Shown: positions 26,522 through 35,672, counted from the first letter of the stretch. The stretch: DNA of 64,000 bases from Pseudomonas lalkuanensis (GCF_008807375.1 NZ_CP043311.1:2336001-2400000), one strand, 5' to 3'. Notes: generated by a model not told the origin, from the sequence alone. Numbers and translations: made by a program.

Positions 26522-28579
26522 ATGACCCAACTGGCTTCCCGAATTGCCTGGTTCGCCGTTGCCCTGCTGGGCGCATTTGCGCTGGGCACCGTGGCACTGC
26601 GTCGGGGCGAAGCGATCAACGCCCTCTGGATCGTTACTGCTGCAACCGCGATCTACCTGATTGCCTACCGCTACTACAGCCTGTTCATCGCCAACAAGGT
26701 GATGCAACTGGACCCCTCCCGTGCAACACCTGCGGTGTTGAACAACGACGGTCTGGACTACGTTCCGACCAACAAGCACATCCTCTTCGGTCACCACTTC
26801 GCTGCCATCGCCGGCGCCGGTCCGCTGGTGGGCCCGGTACTCGCCGCGCAGATGGGCTACCTGCCCGGCACCCTCTGGCTGATCGCCGGCGTGGTCCTGG
26901 CCGGCGCGGTGCAGGACTTCATGGTGCTGTTCCTCTCCACCCGCCGTAACGGCCGCTCTCTCGGGGACATGGTCCGCGAAGAGATGGGCCGGATTCCGGG
27001 CACCATCGCCCTGTTCGGCTGCTTCCTGATCATGATCATCATTCTCGCGGTGCTGGCGCTGATCGTGGTGAAGGCCCTGGCCGAAAGCCCGTGGGGCATG
27101 TTCACCGTGATGGCGACCATCCCGATCGCGGTGTTCATGGGCGTGTACATGCGTTACATCCGCCCGGGCCGCATCGGCGAGATTTCCCTCATCGGCGTGG
27201 TCCTGTTGCTGGCCTCCATCTGGCTTGGCGGCATCGTGGCAGCCGACCCCGTCTGGGGCCCGGCCTTCACCTTCACCGGCGTGCAGATCACCTGGATGCT
27301 GATCGGCTATGGCTTCGTTGCCGCCGTGCTGCCGGTGTGGCTGATCCTCGCCCCGCGTGACTACCTGTCCACATTCCTCAAGATCGGCACCATCGTTGGT
27401 CTCGCCATCGGCATCCTGATCATCGCCCCCGAGCTGAAAATGCCGGCGCTGACCCAGTTCGTCGACGGCACTGGCCCTGTGTGGAAGGGCACCCTGTTCC
27501 CCTTCCTGTTCATCACCATCGCCTGTGGTGCGGTATCGGGCTTCCACGCGCTGATCAGCTCCGGCACCACGCCGAAGCTGCTGGCCAACGAAACCCATGC
27601 CCGCTACATCGGCTACGGCGGCATGCTGATGGAATCCTTCGTCGCCATCATGGCCATGGTCGCCGCCTCGGTGATCGAGCCGGGTGTGTACTTCGCCATG
27701 AACAGCCCGGCCGCGCTGGTGGGCACCGACGTGAACGCCGTGGCTGCCACCGTCAGCAGCTGGGGCTTCGCCATCACCCCGGAAGTGCTGCAGCAGACCG
27801 CCACCGATATCGGTGAGCACAGCATCCTGGCCCGTGCCGGTGGTGCGCCGACCCTGGCCGTGGGTATCGCGCAGATCCTCCACCAGGTGCTGCCGGGCGA
27901 GAACACCATGGCCTTCTGGTACCACTTCGCGATCCTCTTCGAGGCACTGTTCATCCTCACCGCAGTGGACGCCGGTACCCGTGCCGGTCGCTTCATGCTG
28001 CAGGACCTCTTGGGCAACTTCGTCCCGGCGCTGAAGAAAACCGAGTCCTGGACCGCCAACGTCATCGCCACCGCCGGTTGCGTGGCCATGTGGGGCTGGC
28101 TGCTGTACCAGGGCGTGGTCGATCCGCTGGGTGGCATCAACACCCTGTGGCCGCTGTTCGGCATCTCCAACCAGATGCTGGCCGGTATCGCCCTGATGCT
28201 GGGCTGCGTGGTGCTGATCAAGATGAAGCGCCAGCGCTACGTCTGGGTGACCCTGGTGCCGGCTGTGTGGCTGCTGATCTGCACCACAACCGCAGGCCTG
28301 ATCAAGCTGCTCGACCCGAACCCGGCTGTCGGTTTCCTGGCCCTGGCCAAGAAGTACAGCGACGCCGCCGCCGCTGGCCAGATCCTGGCTCCGGCCAAGG
28401 ACATGGGCCAGATGCAGCACGTGATCTTCAACGCCTACACCAACTCGACCCTGACCGTGCTGTTCCTCTTCGTGGTGCTGAGCATCCTGTTCTTCGCCAT
28501 CAAGGTGGGCCGCAGCGCCTGGATGAAGTCCGAGCGCACCGACAAGGAATCGCCGTTCCAGCCGGTTCCGGACGCTTGA
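26522..28579 (+). CDS. cstA: Carbon starvation protein A / pyruvate transporter (CstA/BtsT family)
   Basis: 685-residue inner-membrane transporter with about 16-18 helices. Conserved segments are [75 protein letters not shown] and [14 protein letters not shown]. Family members import pyruvate or peptides; E. coli BtsT and CstA are pyruvate transporters. AGGAG precedes the ATG at 26522. A ybdD/yjiX-type gene follows after 13 bases, then yjiA and a two-component system, matching the btsT-yjiX-yjiA arrangement. Upstream CTACGTAG sites suggest two-component control. Confidence 0.93.
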   Translation: MTQLASRIAWFAVALLGAFALGTVALRRGEAINALWIVTAATAIYLIAYRYYSLFIANKVMQLDPSRATPAVLNNDGLDYVPTNKHILFGHHFAAIAGAGPLVGPVLAAQMGYLPGTLWLIAGVVLAGAVQDFMVLFLSTRRNGRSLGDMVREEMGRIPGTIALFGCFLIMIIILAVLALIVVKALAESPWGMFTVMATIPIAVFMGVYMRYIRPGRIGEISLIGVVLLLASIWLGGIVAADPVWGPAFTFTGVQITWMLIGYGFVAAVLPVWLILAPRDYLSTFLKIGTIVGLAIGILIIAPELKMPALTQFVDGTGPVWKGTLFPFLFITIACGAVSGFHALISSGTTPKLLANETHARYIGYGGMLMESFVAIMAMVAASVIEPGVYFAMNSPAALVGTDVNAVAATVSSWGFAITPEVLQQTATDIGEHSILARAGGAPTLAVGIAQILHQVLPGENTMAFWYHFAILFEALFILTAVDAGTRAGRFMLQDLLGNFVPALKKTESWTANVIATAGCVAMWGWLLYQGVVDPLGGINTLWPLFGISNQMLAGIALMLGCVVLIKMKRQRYVWVTLVPAVWLLICTTTAGLIKLLDPNPAVGFLALAKKYSDAAAAGQILAPAKDMGQMQHVIFNAYTNSTLTVLFLFVVLSILFFAIKVGRSAWMKSERTDKESPFQPVPDA

Positions 28580-28592
28580 GGAGATCGCGAGC

Positions 28593-28796
28593 ATGTTCAA
28601 TGACCTCAGCCGCATGGGTAAGTACCTTGGGCAGGCCGCGCGCATGCTCGTGGGCATGCCCGACTACGATACCTACGTCGAGCACATGCAGAGCAAGCAC
28701 CCGGACAAGCCGGTGATGAGTTACGAGGAGTTCTTCCGCGAGCGCCAGGAAGCGCGCTATGGCGGCGGCAAGGGACGGCCCGTACGCTGCTGTTGA
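28593..28796 (+). CDS. YbdD/YjiX family small protein
   Basis: 67-residue protein of the DUF466 YbdD/YjiX family, whose genes almost always follow cstA/btsT. Family pattern: [52 protein letters not shown], ending in a CC pair. It begins 13 bases after cstA with GAGGAGA as ribosome site and ends just before a terminator. It is thought to act with the transporter; its mechanism is unknown. Confidence 0.92.
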   Translation: MFNDLSRMGKYLGQAARMLVGMPDYDTYVEHMQSKHPDKPVMSYEEFFRERQEARYGGGKGRPVRCC

Positions 28797-28816
28797 ACCC
28801 CTGATGCGGTAACCTG

Positions 28817-28847
28817 AGCGCCACGCCTAGCCGTGGCGCTCTTGTTT
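28817..28847 (+). terminator. Rho-independent terminator after cstA-ybdD
   Basis: AGCGCCACG (28817-28825) and CGTGGCGCT (28832-28840) form a 9-pair stem with a 6-base loop. The T-rich CTTGTTT follows. It lies 20 bases after the ybdD-type gene. Confidence 0.82.
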
Positions 28848-28874
28848 CCGGTCATCTCCCCGGAACCTTCTTTT

Positions 28875-28926
28875 GTAGGAGCGAGCTTGCTCGCGAAGAA
28901 CTGTTCGCGAGCAAGCTCGCTCCTAC
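28875..28926. repeat. 52-base perfect hairpin (GTAGGAGCGAGCTTGC repeat)
   Basis: Two 23-base arms (GTAGGAGCGAGCTTGCTCGC-GAA and its exact complement) flank a 6-base loop GAACTG. This is the best-known type of Pseudomonas intergenic repeat placed head to head. It sits between the terminator after the ybdD-type gene and the yjiA start. Confidence 0.88.
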
Positions 28927-28957
28927 GGGTTGAAACCTGATTTCGAGGATTGCCCCG

Positions 28958-29932
28958 ATGTCTGCCCATCTCCCCATTCCCGTCACCGTGCTCAGCGGCT
29001 TTCTCGGTGCCGGCAAGACCACTCTGCTCAAGCACATCCTCAAGGCCGAACATGGCCTGAAGATCGCGGTGATCGAGAACGAGTTCAGCGAAACCCCCAT
29101 CGACGGCCAGTTGCTGGGCGATGAAGCGGTGCAGGTGATGACCCTGGCCAACGGCTGCGTCTGCTGCTCCATCCACGTGGAGCTGGAGAAGGCGCTGTTC
29201 CTGTTGCTGGAACGCCTGGATGCCGGCGAGCTGGCTTTTGATCGCCTGGTGATCGAGTGCACTGGCCTTGCCGACCCGGCGCCCGTGGCACAGACCTTCT
29301 TCGCTGACGACGAACTCTGCGAGCGCTACGTGCTGGACGGCATCATCACCCTGGTGGACGCGGTGAACGCCGAGCGCCATCTCCAGGAAACCATGGCCCA
29401 GGCCCAGGTGGGCTTTGCCGACCGCATCCTGGTGAGCAAGCGAGACCTGGTGGACGAGGCGCACTTCGATGCCCTTTGCCAGCGCCTCTCGCGCATCAAC
29501 CGCCGCGCGCCGATCCGCGTGGTGGACCATGGCCGCATCGACCTGGCCGAGTTGCTGGACGTGCGTGGCTTCAACCTCAATGCCGACGTCGGCCCGGCCC
29601 TGACCCTGCGTCCGCTCAAGCCAGCCGCAACGCCGGATCGCATCGGCACCCTGGTGCTGAAGAGCGAACGCCCGCTGGACATGGACAAGCTCAGCAGTTT
29701 CATGGAAGGGCTGCTGGAGGAGCACGGCAGTTCGCTGTTGCGCTACAAGGGCGTGCTCTGCGTCGATGGCGAGCCGCGTCGCCTGGTGTTCCAGGGCGTG
29801 CTGCGGCTCTACGGCTTCGACTGGGACAGCGAGTGGCAGGAAGGCGAGGCGCGCGAGAGCGTGATGGTCTTCATCGGCGACCAGCTGCCGGAAGAGAAGA
29901 TTCGCGCCGGTTTCGAAGCGGCTCAGGTGTGA
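28958..29932 (+). CDS. yjiA: YjiA-type GTP-binding protein (COG0523 GTPase)
   Basis: 324-residue G3E-family GTPase of the CobW/YjiA group. Walker A is SGFLGAGKTTLLKHIL, the metal-binding CxCC motif appears as NGCVCCS, the G3 region is IECTGLADPAPV, and the guanine-specificity loop is LVSKRDLVDEA. A C-terminal CobW_C domain follows (ERPLDMDKLSSFMEGLL, VLRLYGFDW). These proteins are metal-linked GTPases, often with zinc homeostasis or metallochaperone roles. Linkage to cstA and ybdD is conserved in enterobacteria and pseudomonads, though a terminator and a hairpin repeat separate it here. Confidence 0.92.
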   Translation: MSAHLPIPVTVLSGFLGAGKTTLLKHILKAEHGLKIAVIENEFSETPIDGQLLGDEAVQVMTLANGCVCCSIHVELEKALFLLLERLDAGELAFDRLVIECTGLADPAPVAQTFFADDELCERYVLDGIITLVDAVNAERHLQETMAQAQVGFADRILVSKRDLVDEAHFDALCQRLSRINRRAPIRVVDHGRIDLAELLDVRGFNLNADVGPALTLRPLKPAATPDRIGTLVLKSERPLDMDKLSSFMEGLLEEHGSSLLRYKGVLCVDGEPRRLVFQGVLRLYGFDWDSEWQEGEARESVMVFIGDQLPEEKIRAGFEAAQV

Positions 29933-29941
29933 GGTCGGCGA

Positions 29942-30021
29942 ATCGCGAATGAATTCGCTCCCACATCCCGGTCCCGGTCCGGGCACCAGCGGTGGCGGAG
30001 AAAAGCGACTTCCACCCTACG
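29942..30021. repeat. Half hairpin element plus partial second-family repeat
   Basis: ATCGCGAATGAATTCGCTCC-CAC (29942-29964) is half of the 38-base element in reverse orientation. At 29986-30021, GGTGGCGGAGAAAAGCGACT-TCCACCCTACG resembles the end of the second repeat family (8737-8819, 62851-62923). Together they fill the gap between yjiA and the histidine kinase gene. Confidence 0.55.
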
Positions 30022-30056
30022 ATGATTCGCGCGGCCTCGGCCACGTTGTGAAGTGA

Positions 30057-31409
30057 ATGACCATGCAGCTCAAACACAAGATCGTCACCCTCAGCGTCAT
30101 GCCGCTCATCGTGTCGGTGCTCTTCATCTGCGTGCTGGTGTTCGCCCAGAGCCGCAAGCTGGAAGAGGAACAGGCCCGGCTGGTGGAAAGCAGCATCATG
30201 GCCGCCAAGAAGGCCGAGATCAAAAACTACCTGGAGCTGGCCCTGAGCCTGATCGCGCCCCTGTACGACAGCGGCCGGGACGACGAGGAAGCCAAGCAGC
30301 AGGCGCTGCACATGCTGTCGCGGGCGAACTTCGGCCTGGATGGCTACTTCTTCGTCTACGACCGCCACGGCAAGAACCTGATGCACCCCCGGCAGGCGAA
30401 TCTGGTGGGCAAGGAACTCATCGGCATGAAGGACAAGAACGGGCTGCCGGTGATCCAGGCGTTGCTCGAAAGTGCCGAGAACGGCGACGGCTACCAGCTC
30501 TACACCTGGGAAAAGCCGTCCACCGGCCAGGTGACCGAGAAGCTCTCCTACGTGGTGATGCTGGACCGCTGGGGCTGGATGCTGGGCACCGGCATCTACA
30601 TCGACGACGTGGAGGTGGCCACCCTCAAGTCGCGCCAGGAGGTGGCCACGGGGGTGCTGACCACGGTGCTGGCCATTGCGTCCTTTTCGCTGATCGCCGT
30701 GCTGGTGGTGTTCACCGGTGGCCTGATGCTGAATTTCACCGAACATCGCCTGGCCGACCGCAAGCTGTCCGCCCTCAACCAGCGCATTGTCCACCTGCAG
30801 GAAGAGGAGCGCTCGCGGGTGTCTCGCGAGCTGCACGATGGCATCAGCCAGCAACTGGTTTCCATCAAGTTCCAGTTCGAACTGGCCAGCCTGGAGCTGG
30901 AGAACGGGCAGGGCAGGGGAATGGAGAACCTGCGTGCGGGCACGGCGCGCCTGGGCGAGGCCATCGGCGAAATCCGCCGCATCTCCCACGACCTACGGCC
31001 ATCGTTGCTGGACACCCTCGGCCTGTCGCCGGCCATCGAGCAACTGGTGCGCGAGTTCGAGCAGCGCACGGCGATCCGCACCCAGTACGAACGCGGGCTG
31101 GACGACAGCAGCCTGGACATGGACGTCCGCGTCACGCTGTTCCGCATCATCCAGGAAGCCCTGGGCAACATCGAACGCCACTCCAGGGCCAGCGCCGCTA
31201 TAATCTCGCTCGCCTCCAGCCAGGGTGCCATTGCCCTGCGCGTGGAGGACAACGGCGTGGGGTTCGATCCCGGCCTGATGGACCGGAGCCAGGGAATCGG
31301 GTTGCGCAACATCAGGGAGCGGGTCGACCATCACCACGGTACCTTCACCCTGTCTTCGATGAGCGGCCGCACGGAACTGCAGGTCGAGATCCCCCTGCAG
31401 CGGGCCTGA
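30057..31409 (+). CDS. Cache-domain sensor histidine kinase (NarX/HisKA_3 type)
   Basis: 450-residue membrane kinase: helix 1 (about residues 9-30), a periplasmic single Cache domain (YFFVYDRHGKNLMHPRQANLVGK, GWMLGTGIYIDDV), helix 2 (about 200-225), and a cytoplasmic HisKA_3 dimerisation/phosphoacceptor box (EEERSRVSRELHDGISQQLV, His in ELHDG). An HATPase domain with EALGNIERHS and VEDNGVGFDPG follows. Cache domains of this type bind small carboxylates. The paired regulator gene starts 31 bases downstream, and cstA-ybdD-yjiA lie upstream, so pyruvate or a related acid is a reasonable ligand guess. The start could also be the ATG at 30063. Confidence 0.9.
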   Translation: MTMQLKHKIVTLSVMPLIVSVLFICVLVFAQSRKLEEEQARLVESSIMAAKKAEIKNYLELALSLIAPLYDSGRDDEEAKQQALHMLSRANFGLDGYFFVYDRHGKNLMHPRQANLVGKELIGMKDKNGLPVIQALLESAENGDGYQLYTWEKPSTGQVTEKLSYVVMLDRWGWMLGTGIYIDDVEVATLKSRQEVATGVLTTVLAIASFSLIAVLVVFTGGLMLNFTEHRLADRKLSALNQRIVHLQEEERSRVSRELHDGISQQLVSIKFQFELASLELENGQGRGMENLRAGTARLGEAIGEIRRISHDLRPSLLDTLGLSPAIEQLVREFEQRTAIRTQYERGLDDSSLDMDVRVTLFRIIQEALGNIERHSRASAAIISLASSQGAIALRVEDNGVGFDPGLMDRSQGIGLRNIRERVDHHHGTFTLSSMSGRTELQVEIPLQRA

Positions 31410-31440
31410 CGGCCCGGTTCGTGACCCCACAGAGGCCGTG

Positions 31441-32073
31441 ATGAGCTTGCCGCACCCCATCAGAATCGCGCTGATCGACGACCACGTGCTGGTGCGCGAT
31501 GGCTTGAAATCCCTGCTCTCGGCGATGCCCCACTTCGATGTGGTGGCAGAAGCGGAGTCCGGAGAAGCGGCCCTGGAACTGGTGGCCTCCACCGAACTGG
31601 ACCTGCTGCTGGTGGATGTCGGCCTCAAGGACATGAACGGCCTGGAGCTGACCCGCAGGCTGTGCAGCCTCTATCCGGGCATCAAGATCCTCATCCTCAG
31701 CATGTACGACAACCAGGAGTACGTGCGCACCTCCATCAACGCCGGCGCCTTCGGCTACGTGCTGAAGAACGCGCCGTCCCAGGAGCTGATCGCCGCCATC
31801 GAGGCCATCGTGGCCGGCGGCAGCTTCTACAGCCCGGAAATCGCCCGCAAGCTGGCCACCAACGTCCGCGACGAGAACGAACTCACCCCGCGCGAACTGC
31901 AGGTCCTGTCGATGATCGCCAAGGGGCTGAACAACAAGGAAGTCGCCCGCGAGCTGGACATCAGCGTGCGCACGGTGGAGACCTACCGCCTCAGCATCCG
32001 TCGCAAGCTGAACATCGACACGCCCGCCGCCCTGGTGAAGTACGCCCTGGAGCATGGCCTGATCTCGATCTGA
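31441..32073 (+). CDS. NarL/FixJ-family response regulator
   Basis: 210-residue response regulator. The receiver domain has acidic residues in IALIDDHVLVRDGL, phospho-Asp in LLLVDVGLKDMNG, the conserved switch region and Lys in YVLKNAPSQELIAAI. The C-terminal LuxR-type HTH is LTPRELQVLSMIAKGLNNKE-VARELDISVRTVETYRLSI. The ATG at 31441 follows AGAGG by five bases. It is cotranscribed with the Cache kinase gene. The pair is the natural candidate to control the cstA promoter with its CTACGTAG sites. Similar pairs in pseudomonads (MctS/MctR) regulate monocarboxylate uptake. Confidence 0.92.
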   Translation: MSLPHPIRIALIDDHVLVRDGLKSLLSAMPHFDVVAEAESGEAALELVASTELDLLLVDVGLKDMNGLELTRRLCSLYPGIKILILSMYDNQEYVRTSINAGAFGYVLKNAPSQELIAAIEAIVAGGSFYSPEIARKLATNVRDENELTPRELQVLSMIAKGLNNKEVARELDISVRTVETYRLSIRRKLNIDTPAALVKYALEHGLISI

Positions 32074-32225
32074 GATCGGCTCGAATCCCGTATCAGCCGA
32101 CTGGTGGTGCAGGGCGCGGCGCTCGCGAAGGCGGACTGTTCATTCGAGGAAACCCTAGGTTGGTGCGGAGCCTGAAACGTTGGGCTTCGTTCCTCTGCCC
32201 AACCTGCGGCAGGACTGCGTCCTGC

Positions 32226-32248
32226 ATCGCGAATGAATGCGCTCCCAC
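32226..32248 (-). repeat. Half 38-base element
   Basis: ATCGCGAATGAATGCGCTCC-CAC is the left arm and core of the 38-base element in reverse orientation. It is preceded by GCCCAACCTGCGGCAGGACT-GCGTCCTGC, also found near 43905-43931. It lies between the response-regulator stop and the convergent polB stop. Confidence 0.6.
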
Positions 32249-32267
32249 AAGGAGGCGCGGCAGTGAT

Positions 32268-34631
32268 TTAGAACAACGCCATCTGCCTGTCGATCAGGGA
32301 CGCGAAGTCGTCGTCCACGAAGGGCAGGATGGCGTCCGCCACCGGCTGCAGTTGGCGGGTCAGGTAGTGGTCGTAGTCGATGGCCGAGCCGCGTGTTTCC
32401 AGGGGCTCCGGGCCATTCACCGTAATCAGGTAGCTGATCCAGCCGCCGTTCTGGTACTGGCGCGGCCGGCCCTGGCGGTCGTTGAACTCGTCGGCCATGC
32501 GCGCCGCGCGGACGTGGGGCGGCACGTTGCGGGTGTAATCGTCGAGCTGGCGGCGCAGGCGTTTGCGATAGACCAGCAGCTCGTCCAGTTCTCCGGCGAG
32601 TGTCTTTTGCACGTAGTCGCGCACGTATTCCTGGTACGGCTGGCGATTGAAGATGCGCTGGTAGAGCTCCTGCTGGAACTGCTGTGCCAGGGGCGACCAG
32701 TCGGTGCGCACGGTTTCCAGTCCTTTGAAGACCATCTCCTGGTTGCCGTCCGCACGCCGCACCAGGCCGGCGTAGCGCTTTTTGCTGCCTTCTTCGGCGC
32801 CTCGGATGGTGGGCATCAGGAAGCGCTGGTAGTGGGTTTCGAACTGCAGTTCCAGGGCGCTTTCCAGTCCGTATTCCTGCATCAGGTGCTCGCGCCACCA
32901 CTGGTTGACCTGCTGCACCAGGCCACGGCCGATGCGCGCGGCCTCGTCTTCTTCATGGGGCCGCTTGAGCCAGACGAAGGTGGAGTCGGTGTCGCCATAG
33001 ATCACGCTGTAGCCCTGGGCTTCGATCAGCTCACGGGTGCGGCGCATGATCTCGTGGCCGCGCATGGTGATGGAGGAGGCCAGGCGCGGGTCGAAGAAGC
33101 GGCAGCCGCTGGAGCCGAGCACGCCGTAGAAGGCGTTCATGATGATCTTCAATGCCTGGGACAGCACCTTGTTGCCCTCGCGCTTGGCCGCTTCGCGCCC
33201 CTGCCAGACCCGCTCCACGATGGCCGGCAGGCTATGCCGGGTGCGGGAGAAGCGGGCGCCACGGAAGCCCGGTACCGAGTGCTCGTCGCCCGGCTGCCGC
33301 AGGCCCTCGATCAGCCCTACCGGATCGATCAGGAAGCTGCGGATGATCGAGGGGTACAGGCTCTTGTAATCCAGTACCAGGACCGATTCGTAGAGGCCCG
33401 GGCGCGAATCCATGACGAAGCCGCCGGGGCTGGCCTCGGGACGCTTCTCGCCGAGGTTGGGCGCGACGAAACCCAGGCGGTGCATCAGCGGCATGTAGAG
33501 ATGGGTGAAGGCCGCCACGGAGCCGCCGCTGCGGTCGGTGGCCAGCCCGGTGACCGTGGCGCGTTCGAGGAGGAAATGGAGCAGCTCGGTCTTCTCGAAG
33601 ATGCGCGTGACCAGCTCGCAGTCCTTGAGGTTGTAGCGCGCCAGGGCGGGCTTGTCCTCGGCGAACATGCGGTTGATCTCGTCCATGCGCTGGTAGGGCG
33701 TGTCGATCGCCTTGCCTTCGCCGAGCAGGGTCTGCGCAACGCTTTCCAGGCTGAAGGAGGGGAAGCTCCAGGTGGCCGAGCGCAGCGCTTCGATGCCATC
33801 GATGATCAACCGCCCACTGGCCTCGGCGAAGTAGTGGTTGTTGCCGCTGCCATGCTCGCGCCAGCCCATGGGGTCGCCGCCGCGGCCCAGCAACAGCGGC
33901 ACCCTCAGCTTCTCGGCGTGGGCCTGCAAGACGCGCAGGTCGAACTGCACCAGGTTCCAGCCGATGATGGCGTCTGGATCGTGCTCGGCCAGCCACTGGT
34001 TCAGGGCTTCCAGCAGGCCGGCGCGGCTGTCGCGGTAGTCGAGCTGGAAGTCGACTTCGCTGGCATCGCCATTGGCCGGGCCAAGCATGTAGACCTGGCG
34101 CTGGCCGCAGCCTTCCAGGGCGATGGAATAGAGTTCGCCACGCTCGGTGGTCTCGATGTCCAGTGACACCAGCCTGAGTGTCGGGCGGTAGTCGGATGCC
34201 GGCTTGAGCTGGGCATCCAGCAGTATGCCGCTTTCGTCCGGGGTACCGCCGAAGAGCACGGGCGCGGTGATGAAACGCTCCATCAGGAAGCGCTCGGGCG
34301 GGCGGATATCGGCTTCCAGCACGTCCACCCCGGCCTTGCGCAGGGCCTTGTCCAGGCGCATCAGCTGGCGGTGCTGCTTGCAGTAGAGACCCAGCACCGG
34401 GCGGTGCTGGAAGTCGCACAGGGCGAGGGGGCGCAGTTCCACATCCTTCTCGCCGCGCAGCAGGGTTTCGGCGCGTTCGCGCTGTGCGGCGGGAATGAAG
34501 GCGACCGAAGTCTGCGCGGGCAGGCGCACCTGGCGCGGGCCAGAGTCGGTGGCCAGCCAGAATTCGACTTCCGTTCCCTCGGGCGTGTCCCGCCAATGCC
34601 GGGTCAGGACGAACCCTTGCTGTAACTCCAC
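32268..34631 (-). CDS. polB: DNA polymerase II (family B)
   Basis: Family B DNA polymerase, about 787 residues. Exonuclease motifs are [20 protein letters not shown] (Exo I), [14 protein letters not shown] (Exo II) and [16 protein letters not shown] (Exo III). Polymerase motifs are [20 protein letters not shown] (A), [18 protein letters not shown] (B) and [11 protein letters not shown] (C). The preferred start is GTG 34631 ([15 protein letters not shown]), eight bases after GAGG; an upstream GTG at 34658 is possible. It would act in repair and translesion synthesis, as DNA Pol II does in E. coli. I found no CTGT-N8-ACAG SOS box in its upstream region. It is divergent from the ZapB-like/zapA genes. 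Confidence 0.95.
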   Translation of the reverse strand: MELQQGFVLTRHWRDTPEGTEVEFWLATDSGPRQVRLPAQTSVAFIPAAQRERAETLLRGEKDVELRPLALCDFQHRPVLGLYCKQHRQLMRLDKALRKAGVDVLEADIRPPERFLMERFITAPVLFGGTPDESGILLDAQLKPASDYRPTLRLVSLDIETTERGELYSIALEGCGQRQVYMLGPANGDASEVDFQLDYRDSRAGLLEALNQWLAEHDPDAIIGWNLVQFDLRVLQAHAEKLRVPLLLGRGGDPMGWREHGSGNNHYFAEASGRLIIDGIEALRSATWSFPSFSLESVAQTLLGEGKAIDTPYQRMDEINRMFAEDKPALARYNLKDCELVTRIFEKTELLHFLLERATVTGLATDRSGGSVAAFTHLYMPLMHRLGFVAPNLGEKRPEASPGGFVMDSRPGLYESVLVLDYKSLYPSIIRSFLIDPVGLIEGLRQPGDEHSVPGFRGARFSRTRHSLPAIVERVWQGREAAKREGNKVLSQALKIIMNAFYGVLGSSGCRFFDPRLASSITMRGHEIMRRTRELIEAQGYSVIYGDTDSTFVWLKRPHEEDEAARIGRGLVQQVNQWWREHLMQEYGLESALELQFETHYQRFLMPTIRGAEEGSKKRYAGLVRRADGNQEMVFKGLETVRTDWSPLAQQFQQELYQRIFNRQPYQEYVRDYVQKTLAGELDELLVYRKRLRRQLDDYTRNVPPHVRAARMADEFNDRQGRPRQYQNGGWISYLITVNGPEPLETRGSAIDYDHYLTRQLQPVADAILPFVDDDFASLIDRQMALF

Positions 34632-34705
34632 AACTGCAACCTCGGAACCTTTTTCCACAGCGGGATTCTACTCGTCATCGCCCCGGTGCGCGCGTCGGGT
34701 ACGGG

Positions 34706-34737
34706 TTTCTTCATGTTGTTCGTTCAACATGAAGAAA
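34706..34737. repeat. 13-pair hairpin in the polB / zapA divergent region
   Basis: TTTCTTCATGTTG (34706-34718) and CAACATGAAGAAA (34725-34737) pair perfectly around the loop TTCGTT. There is no T run beyond the arms, so it is more likely an operator or RNA structure than a terminator. It lies 75 bases upstream of the polB start and 119 bases before the ZapB-like gene. Confidence 0.55.
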
Positions 34738-34755
34738 GCGATCTAAGCCATTGAA

Positions 34756-34783
34756 TTGACAGCATACATTCTGTCTGAACAAT
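34756..34783 (+). promoter_or_regulatory. Probable sigma-70 promoter for the ZapB-like/zapA operon
   Basis: A perfect -35 hexamer TTGACA (34756-34761) is followed after 16 bases by AACAAT (34778-34783), a 4 of 6 match to the -10 consensus. It lies 73 bases before the ATG at 34857, with no better candidate in the region. Confidence 0.5.
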
Positions 34784-34856
34784 CCTATTTTCCCTGGCCA
34801 GAAAGGGGGCTTTTCATTATGCTCCGCGGCCATTTTCGTCCGTCCGGGAGACGACC

Positions 34857-35087
34857 ATGCTGGACAACACCCTCGTACAACTCGAACAGCTCGTGAGCGA
34901 GCTCCTGCAACAGAACCAGGGCATCGCCGAGGACAACGCCCGCATCCGCGCCGAGCTGCGCAAGGCCCGCGAAGAAAACGACAGCCTGCAACTGGCGATG
35001 ATGGAACAGGAAGAGAAGAGCAACGCCACCGCCGAGCGCCTGCAGGCCCTGGTCCGCCGCGTCAGCGAGAGCCGCGCCAGCGCATGA
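34857..35087 (+). CDS. TIGR02449/ZapB-like coiled-coil protein
   Basis: 76-residue protein that is almost entirely coiled coil (LEQLVSELLQQNQGIAEDNA-RIRAELRKAREENDSL), rich in Glu, Gln, Arg and Leu with heptad spacing. Small proteins of this type (TIGR02449) are encoded immediately before zapA in pseudomonads and resemble ZapB. They probably work with FtsZ-associated ZapA at the division site. GGGAG lies six bases before the ATG. Its stop overlaps the zapA start (ATGA), so translation is coupled. Confidence 0.85.
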   Translation: MLDNTLVQLEQLVSELLQQNQGIAEDNARIRAELRKAREENDSLQLAMMEQEEKSNATAERLQALVRRVSESRASA

Positions 35088-35383
35088 GTACCGACAGCGT
35101 CCGTGTGCTGCGCATCCTGGGGCGCGAGTACAACATCAAGGCACCGGCCGGCGAAGAGCAGGTGCTGCAGGACGCGGCAGCGATGCTGCAGGCGGAGATT
35201 GCCGCCAACAAGAAGAAATTCCCCTATGTCACCGCCAACGAACTGGTGGTGCTTTCCGCGCTGAATCTTTGCGCACGCCAGTTGAATGCCACCGACAAGC
35301 CGAAGGACACGGACGACGTCACTCGGCGCCTGGCTGTGCTCAATCGGCGCATTCGCGCGCAGCTGGACGATACCGGTACCTGA
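35084..35383 (+). CDS. zapA: Cell division protein ZapA
   Basis: 99-residue ZapA, an FtsZ-ring stabiliser. The N-terminal domain has VRVLRILGREYNIKAPAGEE and a C-terminal helical dimerisation part follows (ANELVVLSALNLCARQLNAT). The ATG at 35084 overlaps the previous stop by 4 bases. In many pseudomonads the 6S RNA gene and a 5-formyltetrahydrofolate cyclo-ligase gene follow zapA. Here the space is taken by two repeat elements and a PLD-like gene on the other strand. Confidence 0.92.
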   Translation: MSTDSVRVLRILGREYNIKAPAGEEQVLQDAAAMLQAEIAANKKKFPYVTANELVVLSALNLCARQLNATDKPKDTDDVTRRLAVLNRRIRAQLDDTGT

Positions 35384-35441
35384 GTTCCGTCGACCAGGAA
35401 CGTGGCGGGTTTCGCAGGCTCCAACCATCCTGCGAGGTAGT

Positions 35442-35538
35442 TGTGGGAGCGAATTCATTCGCGAAAGGACGGCGCAGCTGCCCCCGGAGTTGCCGGGCAG
35501 GTCTTCGACCTGCATCGCAATTGAAATCGCTCCCACAG
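35442..35538 (+). repeat. 97-base expanded hairpin element, copy 1
   Basis: Outer ends are those of the 38-base element (GTGGGAGCGAATTCATTCGC at left, GAAATCGCTCCCAC at right). About 59 bases are inserted after ATTCGCGAA, including the complementary segments GCAGGTC/GACCTGC (GCAGGTCTTCGACCTGC). A second copy of the same length starts 24 bases downstream. Confidence 0.82.
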
Positions 35539-35562
35539 ATCGAGCAGCAGATGATGCCTTTT

Positions 35563-35659
35563 TGTAGGGGCGAATTCATTCGCGAAAGGACAGCGCAGCT
35601 GTCCCCGGGGTTGCCAGGCAGGTCTTCGACCTGCATCGCGATTGAAATCGCTCCCACAG
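35563..35659 (+). repeat. 97-base expanded hairpin element, copy 2
   Basis: Same orientation and length as 35442-35538, with about eight base differences (for example GTAGGGGCGA for GTGGGAGCGA and ACAGCGCAGCTGTCC for ACGGCGCAGCTGCCC). The change from GGCGCAGCTGCC to AGCGCAGCTGTC-type arms appears compensated on both sides. It ends 14 bases before the PLD-like gene stop. Confidence 0.82.
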
Positions 35660-35672
35660 ATCGGCGGCGGGG

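Noticed and set aside
26378..28657. 759-codon minus-strand open frame opposite cstA
   Set aside because: It is the complement of cstA, with low-complexity His/Gln/Gly/Asp content and no family match. It also crosses the CTACGTAG cluster.
35442..35659. Two-unit direct repeat considered as a CRISPR remnant
   Set aside because: The units are 97 bases, palindromic, differ internally and match dispersed single elements. There are no spacers and no cas genes.
35384..35672. 6S RNA gene expected after zapA
   Set aside because: Only 58 bases precede the first 97-base repeat. The repeats explain the remaining sequence, and no long bubbled hairpin with the expected layout was seen.
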